The notes beneath the pieces are model-generated. The model ran no database searches. It was not told the DNA's origin and saw only the letters and a program-made list of their open reading frames with translations. This document shows positions 1 to 4,941 of a stretch of 8,711 bases of DNA, one piece after another (positions within the stretch are counted from its first letter, which is position 1; every line of letters begins with the position of its first letter). The position numbers and the translations under genes were made by a program. Origin of the DNA: Planctomycetales bacterium. Its GTDB lineage: Bacteria; Planctomycetota; SBBH01. The stretch covers positions 1 through 8,711 of the forward strand of contig SBBH01000058.1 of the NCBI GenBank assembly GCA_005239795.1, given 5' to 3'.

Positions 1-1
1 G

Positions 2-799
2 AACACAGGGTTGGCGGCCCTTTTGGGCGGCCGCTCTCCTGAGGATCTCCCCGCGTTCGTGGCGATCGTGGAGGCGGACGTGGTGCCGGAGCCAGGATGG
101 CTGTCGGCGGCGCTCTCGGAATTGGGCGCCGACGGGACGGTGGGAGGGTGCGGCGGGGTTTTACAGCCCGACCCTCAAGATCCCTGGATCGCTCGCCTGG
201 CCGGCTACGAGGTGGCGCGGCGCTTCCCAACCCAGGCCGCCGACGTTCTGCATATCACATCGGCGGCGGCGGTCTATCGCCGGGAGGTTTTTAAGAGGGT
301 GGAGCGCTTCCGCGAGGATCTTGTGAACGCCAGCCTCGACAGCGAGTTCAACGTGCGCGTCCGGCAGGCTGGGTGGCGCCTACGCTTCACCCCCGCCGCG
401 CGCGCGCGCCACCGCTACAAGCCGACTCTGGCCGGATATCTGGCGCGCCAGTACGCCTACGGGAAATACCGGAGCGGCACGCCGGCGCTTTTCCTATACC
501 CACAGGATTGCAGCACGGCTCTCGAGATGCTTCTGACCTGGGGGTTGTTGGGGGTTGCGGCCGTTTTGGGGTGGGCCGCGCCGGGCGGAGCTGTGGCGGC
601 GCTCCTGTCGGCCGGGGCGTTGCAGTTGCCGTTTGCGGTGCGGACGTTCCGGGCGACCGGCGACAGAGCCGCCTGGGGAGCGTGCGTGGCTTTCCCTCTA
701 AGATATTTTGCGGCAGGCCTTGGGGTGTTGCGGGGAATTATTTCTTCTTCTCTTTTTTTTCGGCTTCTTTTGCGGCCTTCTCCTCGGCCTTCTTTGTGA
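2..799 (+). CDS. Family 2 glycosyltransferase, 5'-truncated by the window edge
   Basis: The frame is open from base 2, so the TTG at base 11 is probably internal and the N-terminal nucleotide-binding half is missing. The fragment starts with NTGLAALL, resembling the N.G...A stretch that precedes the metal site in GT2 enzymes. EADVVPEPGWL follows (bases 71 on), a variant of the DxD loop with Asp at 77-79. Further on, LDSEFNVRVRQAGWRLRFTP followed by RARHR matches the ED..l..R....G..i...p....H signature of GT-A folds. The last 95 or so residues hold two hydrophobic, probably membrane-spanning segments (around bases 515-650), so the enzyme is likely membrane-anchored with a cytosolic catalytic domain. 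Such proteins transfer a sugar from an activated donor to a lipid, polysaccharide or protein; donor and acceptor cannot be read from sequence. Its last 20 codons overlap, tail to tail, the 3' end of the next gene. Family call is firm, substrate unknown. Confidence 0.8.
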   Translation, partial: NTGLAALLGGRSPEDLPAFVAIVEADVVPEPGWLSAALSELGADGTVGGCGGVLQPDPQDPWIARLAGYEVARRFPTQAADVLHITSAAAVYRREVFKRVERFREDLVNASLDSEFNVRVRQAGWRLRFTPAARARHRYKPTLAGYLARQYAYGKYRSGTPALFLYPQDCSTALEMLLTWGLLGVAAVLGWAAPGGAVAALLSAGALQLPFAVRTFRATGDRAAWGACVAFPLRYFAAGLGVLRGIISSSLFFRLLLRPSPRPSL

Positions 800-1127
800 G
801 TTCCTCGATGAGCTTGTCGGCATCCTCTTCCTTGAGATTCGTTTTCACGACCGTGACGGAGCGCGGGTAGAATTTTTCCTTGTTCTTCTTGGCTTCTTTC
901 TTGGCCTCGGCATCTTCCCTCTCGATCTCCTCGATTCTTTCCTTGCTTTTTTTGCTATCGACCGATTCGTAGGTCGGCGTCTCCCCTTTGCGCGTGATTT
1001 CGAGCACGGTGTATTTTGTCTGCATCGCATCGCCGAAGAGCCCGCCCAATCCTCCGCCGGGTCCCGCGCACAGGGCCAGGGGGGTCAGGAGAGCCGCCGC
1101 CAGAAACGCCAGCCGCATCGGTTTCAT
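738..1127 (-). CDS. Small secreted Lys/Glu-rich coiled-coil protein, last gene of the pseudopilin operon
   Basis: I do not recognise a named family. The 129-residue product starts with a clear signal peptide: MKPMRLAFLAAALLTPLALC, with basic n-region and hydrophobic core. Cleavage is probably near residues 20-22. Cys20 could suggest a lipoprotein, but Leu at -1 is a poor lipobox. A Gly-rich linker (22-32) and a short segment KYTVLEITRKG (38-48) follow. Two highly charged helices (about 58-86 and 99-129) look like coiled coil, ending in a KKEKKK tail. I chose the ATG at 1127 because the signal peptide then begins normally. A TTG at 1139 would add four residues and overlap the upstream stop as TTGA. 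Either way the gene sits within a few bases of the J pseudopilin and is probably translationally coupled to it. A role with the pseudopilus in the periplasm is inferred from position only. Confidence 0.7.
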   Translation of the reverse strand: MKPMRLAFLAAALLTPLALCAGPGGGLGGLFGDAMQTKYTVLEITRKGETPTYESVDSKKSKERIEEIEREDAEAKKEAKKNKEKFYPRSVTVVKTNLKEEDADKLIEELTKKAEEKAAKEAEKKEKKK

Positions 1128-1135
1128 GAATCCGC

Positions 1136-2143
1136 TCAATCCGCCATCGGGATCCAGATCTGCTCCTGGATCGTGCGGCGCTGACTCGGAGGGTTTTTGT
1201 CGTCTTGGACGCGCAAGGTGATGCGCAGTTGGGAGGGGAGCTTGATCTTAGGATTGTCGACGTCCGCCCCCGTGGTGTACACGTTGTAGGTCGGGTTGTC
1301 CGCGGGGTCCTTGTACTGCGTGGAGTTTAGAAAGAGGCCCGAGAGGGAGCCTACGATGGGGACAAAGGGGTCGTAAAGAGCGCTGTCGTAATCCAAGCCA
1401 GGGCCATTGGCGGGGGAATCGTACCCCTTGATTCCGGTGGCATTGTTTGCGCCGTTGTCGAAGAAAAGGCCGGTGGTATCTGAATTTTGGTCGGGGTCGT
1501 AGAAGACCTCCACGCCGAAGAAACTGACATTCTGGCAGAGTTCCCCCCCTTCCTTGATCCAATCGGCGCCGCCCCAGTCTGATGACGGTTTTGGTTCTCC
1601 CTGCATGGCCGGGATCCCCGCAACGTTGGCGATTTCCCCACTGCTGGTGGCAGGGGGGATCTGGCCCGGCGAGATATACCGCATCAGGGTCCCGGGCGTA
1701 CCGGGAGGGGTCTTACTCCCTCCCTGGACCCAGTAGACCACCCACCGCTCGACATTCTGGGAGGGGATGGCAGGGTCGGCGGTCATGGTGCGGAAGGAGA
1801 GTCTGTCGAAGCGCCAGGGGTCCTGGCCGACGGTAGCGACCGCATCGAACGCCACGACCATCTGCTGGTTATTCGGGAACCCCTCCGGCGTCAGGAGGGG
1901 GCGGCAGGCCTGGATCTCGTTTCTCAAGATTTCCATGGCGATCTGACCTGTCTGATAGATCTGCGTTTCGGCGCTCGAGCGTGTAAAGATCTTGACAGCG
2001 AAGGAAAAGATAAAGACGGCGACCCCCATGAGCATCAGCATCAGGGCGATGGCCACCATCAGTTCGACGATGGTGAAGCCGGTGGTGCGTGGTGCGTGGT
2101 GCGTGGTGCGTGAAAAACGAAAAGGTTGGCGCATGGCTCTCAT
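1136..2143 (-). CDS. gspJ: Pseudopilin, GspJ/PulJ-like (prepilin-type N-terminal cleavage domain)
   Basis: This 335-residue protein has the class III prepilin signal TTG|FTIVELMVAI: cleavage after Gly22, Phe at +1, Glu at +5 (residue 27), then a hydrophobic helix to about residue 48. Known function of the family: prepilin peptidase removes the leader and the protein joins the tip of the type II secretion or related pseudopilus in the periplasm. It is larger than classical GspJ (about 200 residues), with a Pro/Gly/Asn-rich C domain and two Cys (in EIQACRPLL and GELCQNVSFF). The ATG at 2143 overlaps the stop of the preceding gene as ATGA; a second ATG at 2134 is possible. There is no clear Shine-Dalgarno, so translational coupling is likely. 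Leader residues 7-21 are encoded almost entirely by a 7-bp tandem repeat (2081-2122). The J assignment rests on operon order and the N-terminus; the C domain is not diagnostic. Confidence 0.8.
   Translation of the reverse strand: MRAMRQPFRFSRTTHHAPRTTGFTIVELMVAIALMLMLMGVAVFIFSFAVKIFTRSSAETQIYQTGQIAMEILRNEIQACRPLLTPEGFPNNQQMVVAFDAVATVGQDPWRFDRLSFRTMTADPAIPSQNVERWVVYWVQGGSKTPPGTPGTLMRYISPGQIPPATSSGEIANVAGIPAMQGEPKPSSDWGGADWIKEGGELCQNVSFFGVEVFYDPDQNSDTTGLFFDNGANNATGIKGYDSPANGPGLDYDSALYDPFVPIVGSLSGLFLNSTQYKDPADNPTYNVYTTGADVDNPKIKLPSQLRITLRVQDDKNPPSQRRTIQEQIWIPMAD
2081..2122. repeat. Heptamer tandem array, unit CGTGGTG, inside the J pseudopilin leader
   Basis: Read on the plus strand, GGTGGTG is followed by three exact CGTGGTG units (2088-2108), then CGTGAAA and AACGAAA, all in 7-bp register. 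On the minus strand it encodes leader residues from PFRF through RTTHHAPRTT. It ends one codon before the Gly of the prepilin cleavage site. Confidence 0.9.
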
Positions 2144-3255
2144 TGCGTGAAGCTGGCGAGGATCTGGGTCAGGTGCACGCAGTTCTGCTCGCGCGCCTCG
2201 TCGCGGTCGACTTGTGTCTGTGTGGTTCCCTCAAGCCCTGTCATGCCGGACCGCCAGTTCTTGAACGGGAAGATGGTGATGCTCGCCAGGCCTGGCCGCA
2301 TGTCTTTCATGACACGGTCCTGGTATTTTGACGGTGGGCTCAGCGCTCCGGGCGGCGGGCCATCCGGATAGAACGCGTTCGGGATCAGGTCGTATTCGCT
2401 TGGGAACGGCGTACAGGGGATGTAGTTGGTCGGGTCGCCGTCAACTCTGTCCCCGCCGGGTGTCAGGTCGTTTGCGATCTGGCAGATGAACTGGAACGAA
2501 TAGAGCGCCAGGGGATCGGGAAAGTCGATGTTCCTATTCCCCGAGAGGGGGCCGGTGATAGCGGTGGTGCTGGTCGTACCGGTGAGCGTCCCGAGACGCA
2601 CCACCTCGACGCCGTTGTTGTTGCGCAGGGCCGCATCGGTCGCGAGGGCGCCGCCCGAGGGGGTATTCGCGTTGCAGAGGGAGGCGGCTTCACCCGCGGC
2701 CGTTCCGAATTTGTCCGTCGAGAGACACTGATCGGGGAACCACCATCCACGGTTGAGCGTCACGCGCTGAGGGCCGGCGGTCAGCATCCCACCGCCGGCT
2801 CCCGTTGCGTTAGGATTGGGTGGGCCGGCGTAATCCCACGATCCCGGTGTGAAGAATGAAGTGGTGGCCCCACCGAAATAATCGGGGATGTTGTATCGTG
2901 TTCCGGCCGCGTCCCCCCATTGCGTGGGATCCGTGGCGTCGGCCAGAAATGTCCGCGCCAGGCGGAAGGTGGCCCCCGTCGCCGGGAGACCGTCGTGGAA
3001 CCAGCGGATGAAATAGCCGTCGTTCGGATTGTCGTTCTCTTCGTCCTTCACGTTGTGGCGGATGGCGTCGACGATCGCGTCGCGGACCGACTGCGCGAGG
3101 TAGCCGGCGACCGCGTCGTCGACCGATTTGGAGGTGGTCCGGATCCCCTCGGGGAAGACCCCGATGATCGCCACGACGCCGATCAGGAAGACCGCCATCG
3201 CGATCAGGATCTCGATGAGTGTGAACCCTCTTTCGGCAACTCTTAGATTAAGCAT
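2140..3255 (-). CDS. Pseudopilin, GspI/PilV-like, unusually large
   Basis: The 371-residue product has a short, normal leader MLNLRVAERG|FTLIEILIAMAVFLIGVVAI: Gly10 at -1, Phe at +1, Glu15 at +5, then a hydrophobic helix. FPEGIRTTSKSVDDAVAGYLAQ continues the amphipathic helix, as in PilV/GspI proteins that reach the pseudopilus tip. Classical GspI is about 120 residues, so this one is three times longer. The extra part is rich in Gly, Asn, Pro and Thr with four Cys, and ends with ALYSFQFICQI and LASITIFPFKNW, which look like beta strands of a globular head. It is the only one of the four pseudopilins here without repeat DNA in its leader. It is separated from the H gene by 50 bp containing a candidate promoter, and its stop overlaps the J start by 4 bp. 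Pseudopilin identity is firm; the I subtype is inferred from position. Confidence 0.8.
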   Translation of the reverse strand: MLNLRVAERGFTLIEILIAMAVFLIGVVAIIGVFPEGIRTTSKSVDDAVAGYLAQSVRDAIVDAIRHNVKDEENDNPNDGYFIRWFHDGLPATGATFRLARTFLADATDPTQWGDAAGTRYNIPDYFGGATTSFFTPGSWDYAGPPNPNATGAGGGMLTAGPQRVTLNRGWWFPDQCLSTDKFGTAAGEAASLCNANTPSGGALATDAALRNNNGVEVVRLGTLTGTTSTTAITGPLSGNRNIDFPDPLALYSFQFICQIANDLTPGGDRVDGDPTNYIPCTPFPSEYDLIPNAFYPDGPPPGALSPPSKYQDRVMKDMRPGLASITIFPFKNWRSGMTGLEGTTQTQVDRDEAREQNCVHLTQILASFTQ

Positions 3256-3272
3256 CGTCTTTGCACCGTCTA

Positions 3273-3301
3273 AAAGTAGGAGAGGGGCGGCATGTCGTCA
3301 A
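3273..3301 (-). promoter_or_regulatory. Possible internal promoter before the GspI-like gene
   Basis: In the only real gap of the operon (3256-3305), the minus strand has TTGACG (3301-3296) and, 17 bp on, TACTTT (3278-3273). The -10 is weak, but its first T, A and last T are present, as in the operon promoter. It could allow the I, J and small-protein genes to be expressed apart from G and H. Confidence 0.3.
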
Positions 3302-3305
3302 GACT

Positions 3306-4199
3306 CTAAGGGGAAGGGGCAATGACGACGTTGATGACCCCGGTTGTCGGGATGATGTCGCAATAGGCCGAATCCCCTAAGTGTGGGTCGTCGATGCGGA
3401 AGTCGTACTTGGTGGGGCGCCCCTGGGCGTCGAGGATCTTGAAGTCCGCTGTCGTCTCGTTGTCGATGACCCCGGTGGCGTCGGCCTTCCAGATCCGGCA
3501 GCTTCCATTGGCTTCGAAGACAAAGACGCCGAAGTCGACACTCCAATTCGGGTGGGTTCCGGCGCGCGGATAGATCTTGTCAGGGAACTCGAACGATTCG
3601 ATCAGTTTGTCGTCCTCCTCGCCAAGGGGAAGGGGATGCGTGTGCCATACGCCGGGGCTGGTCTCGCCCTGGATGATTCCTACCGGGGGCTGTTTGGTGG
3701 GGTCCGGATTGGTAAACGTCGGGCAGTCTGCGGCGGCCCACGGCAGGAAGTCGAGATTGTTGCCATCCTCATCGGTGACGTAGTCGCCGTCGCCGTCGGA
3801 GTCGACGATCTCGATCTTCCAGCGAGTGATGTCGGTCGACTTGATCGTGTCGTCCACCGCCTTGCCGCTCTCGGTTTTGATGAAAGGCACAAGGCGCACC
3901 ATGACGGGGCGGTAGCGGGTTGTCGCCTGGAGCCGCCCCTGCCTGAACGCCATCTCGATGTTCTGTGTGCCGTCGCGCAATTGACCCCCCTTGAAGAGGG
4001 TCGTAAAGGCTGGGATCGCCATCCCTGCCAGGAGGATCATAATGGAGATCACGACGATCAGTTCGACGAGCGTGAACCCTTCGATTCGTCCCGCGCTCTG
4101 CGCGGGGAGTTCGCTCAGGGCAGGTGCCGTGGATCGTGGATCGTGGATTGTGGATCGTGAATCGTCGTTCGCCGGAAGCTCGCTTCGAGCGCTTTTCAT
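3306..4199 (-). CDS. gspH: Pseudopilin, GspH-like, with an EF-hand-type calcium loop
   Basis: The 297-residue protein carries the prepilin motif RIEG|FTLVELIVVISIMILLAGMA: Gly41 at -1, Phe42 at +1, Glu46 at +5, with Pro63 in the helix as is common. The MAFRQGRLQATTRYRPVMVRL stretch resembles the GspH pattern in which the helix leads into a beta-rich head. Residues 133-144 (DSDGDGDYVTDE) form a canonical 12-residue EF-hand loop. The ATG at 4199 overlaps the G gene stop as ATGA. The leader of 41 residues is long for a prepilin. Residues 11-26 are encoded by a 7-bp tandem repeat and residues 27-41 by a palindromic repeat that runs into the cleavage site. The protein would sit near the tip of a periplasmic pseudopilus. 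GspH assignment comes from order and general pattern; confidence in pseudopilin identity is high. Confidence 0.8.
   Translation of the reverse strand: MKSARSELPANDDSRSTIHDPRSTAPALSELPAQSAGRIEGFTLVELIVVISIMILLAGMAIPAFTTLFKGGQLRDGTQNIEMAFRQGRLQATTRYRPVMVRLVPFIKTESGKAVDDTIKSTDITRWKIEIVDSDGDGDYVTDEDGNNLDFLPWAAADCPTFTNPDPTKQPPVGIIQGETSPGVWHTHPLPLGEEDDKLIESFEFPDKIYPRAGTHPNWSVDFGVFVFEANGSCRIWKADATGVIDNETTADFKILDAQGRPTKYDFRIDDPHLGDSAYCDIIPTTGVINVVIAPSP
4078..4121. repeat. gspH: REP-like palindromic element in the H pseudopilin leader
   Basis: A perfect 7-bp stem CCCGCGC (4090-4096)/GCGCGGG (4100-4106) with loop TCT is flanked by CCCTTCGATTCG on the left and GTTCGCTCAGGGCAGG on the right. Both flanks are shared with the element at 4745-4812, while the central stem sequence differs. 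It encodes ALSELPAQSAGRIEG of the leader and abuts the heptamer array. A smaller palindrome GCTCG-CTT-CGAGC sits at 4178-4190, near the start codon. Confidence 0.65.
4128..4169. repeat. Heptamer tandem array, unit CGTGGAT, inside the H pseudopilin leader
   Basis: Three exact CGTGGAT units (4128-4148) are followed in register by TGTGGAT, CGTGAAT and CGTCGTT, six units in all. The array encodes NDDSRSTIHDPRSTAP of the leader on the minus strand. Degeneration increases towards the gene start. Confidence 0.9.
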
Positions 4200-4879
4200 T
4201 CGTTCCCCTTCACCACGATATCATCCGCTGGATTCGTCTGGTCGTCTCCCTGGGAGGTCAGGACAAAATAGGGTTCGTAGGGGGAGGTGGAGGACGGCGG
4301 ACGCCAGAGGCCGTAGAGAATCCGGTTCCCCCAGGCGTCAAGGCACCATTGCTTGTAGGTGTCGTCCCCCGCAAACGACAGACCCTTTTCTTCCAGGAAA
4401 TCGACCAGCTTTCCCTGAGGATTTGCGATCTTTCCCGGGAGCGGCGCCTTCATGTTGTCGAAGGTTCCCCCGCCGGAGGCGTCCAGCCCATACCCCGTCC
4501 AGAGGCAGTAGGCAGACCCCGTTTGGTCCAGTGCGGCGACATTGCCCGGGTCGGTGTAGGTCTCCCCATGGGGGTCGTGGCCGAATTCAGAATGATATTG
4601 GACCAAGGCCAGCTTGAGCTTTCCCAAGGTCGCTGTCGTTGCTTTTTTCTTGGCGTCTGAGAGCACCAAGGGGACGACGAGGACCACCATCGCCGCCAGG
4701 AATCCGATGATCGAGATCACGACGAGGATCTCGATGAGCGTGAACCCTTCGACTTGCCTTGAGCCAGGCCGGCTTCGCCGGCCGCGCCGAAGGGCTCGCT
4801 CAGGACGGAGCCCGTCTCCCGCCGTTCGGTCTGCGAACGACGAACGACGTTGCTCTTCTCCGCCAGTTTCGCGTTTCAC
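4196..4879 (-). CDS. gspG: Major pseudopilin, GspG/PulG-like, first gene of the operon
   Basis: The core QVEG|FTLIEILVVISIIGFLAAMVV is a textbook class III prepilin signal (Phe +1, Glu +5). The C-terminal part has AWGNRILYGLW followed by YFVLTSQGDDQTNPADDI, which matches the conserved WGNP..Y...S.G.D......DDI end of GspG that binds calcium. GspG is the main subunit of the type II secretion pseudopilus. The start is uncertain: no in-frame ATG exists. I chose GTG at 4879, giving 227 residues with a 45-residue leader, because a TTGACA promoter lies just upstream. TTG at 4891 or 4978 are alternatives; the latter would overlap proS. The leader is built from heptamer repeats and a palindrome and is rich in Arg. 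The stop overlaps the H start as ATGA. Family call is firm; the 5' end is weak. Confidence 0.82.
   Translation of the reverse strand: MKRETGGEEQRRSSFADRTAGDGLRPERALRRGRRSRPGSRQVEGFTLIEILVVISIIGFLAAMVVLVVPLVLSDAKKKATTATLGKLKLALVQYHSEFGHDPHGETYTDPGNVAALDQTGSAYCLWTGYGLDASGGGTFDNMKAPLPGKIANPQGKLVDFLEEKGLSFAGDDTYKQWCLDAWGNRILYGLWRPPSSTSPYEPYFVLTSQGDDQTNPADDIVVKGNE
4745..4812. repeat. gspG: REP-like palindromic element in the G pseudopilin leader
   Basis: A perfect 7-bp stem GGCCGGC (4767-4773) and GCCGGCC (4777-4783) with loop TTC lies inside an outer inverted repeat CCCTTCG (4745-4751)/CGAAGGG (4788-4794). It is flanked on the right by GCTCGCTCAGGACGG. On the minus strand it encodes the Arg-rich part of the leader and ends exactly in the GAA GGG TTC codons of the EG|F cleavage site. 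A sibling lies at 4078-4121. Confidence 0.7.
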
Positions 4880-4899
4880 GCCAACAGTCAACGTACAAC
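4834..4899. repeat. gspG: Degenerate heptamer tracts in the G pseudopilin 5' region
   Basis: Three short tracts share the 7-bp period: CGAACGA twice (4834-4847), TTTCGCG/TTTCACG (4867-4880) and CAACAGT/CAACGTA/CAAC (4882-4899). On the minus strand they read as CGTCGTT, CGTGAAA/CGCGAAA and GTTGACT-like units. They cover the candidate -10 box, the GTG start and the first part of the leader. Each tract is only about two units, so this is weaker than the two arrays in the H and J genes. Confidence 0.6.
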
Positions 4900-4918
4900 C
4901 GGTGCCCGGCCGTGTCAA
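4890..4918 (-). promoter_or_regulatory. Candidate sigma-70-type promoter of the pseudopilin operon
   Basis: On the minus strand a perfect TTGACA (-35, bases 4918-4913) is followed after exactly 17 bp by TACGTT (-10, 4895-4890; three of six consensus bases including the key first T, A and last T). Initiation near 4883 would put the GTG at 4879 only a few bases into the transcript. The -10 box falls inside a heptamer-repeat tract. Sequence match only. Confidence 0.45.
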
Positions 4919-4926
4919 ACCGCGGT

Positions 4927-4932
4927 TATACT
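4927..4932 (+). promoter_or_regulatory. proS: -10-like box of proS
   Basis: TATACT (five of six consensus bases) lies 9 nt before the proS ATG at 4942. No good -35 is seen at 16-18 bp, and no Shine-Dalgarno lies between the box and the ATG. Transcription would start about 3 nt before the ATG, so the mRNA would be nearly leaderless. Confidence 0.4.
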
Positions 4933-4941
4933 TCTTGCCAC

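Noticed and set aside
390..412. CG dinucleotide run in the glycosyltransferase gene
   Set aside because: Explained by consecutive Ala/Arg codons in GC-rich coding DNA; not a distinct repeat.
3381..4160. A 259-codon plus-strand frame opposite the H pseudopilin
   Set aside because: The minus strand carries the prepilin signal and ATGA coupling; the plus-strand frame looks like a composition shadow.
4128..4169. CRISPR-like array
   Set aside because: Units are 7 bp and directly adjacent, with no spacers and no cas genes; this is a tandem microrepeat.
4759..4941. N-terminal extension of proS from the TTG at 4759
   Set aside because: The extra 61 residues run through palindromes and heptamer repeats on the complementary strand of the gspG leader, and the usual ProS N-terminus begins at ATG 4942 behind a -10 box.
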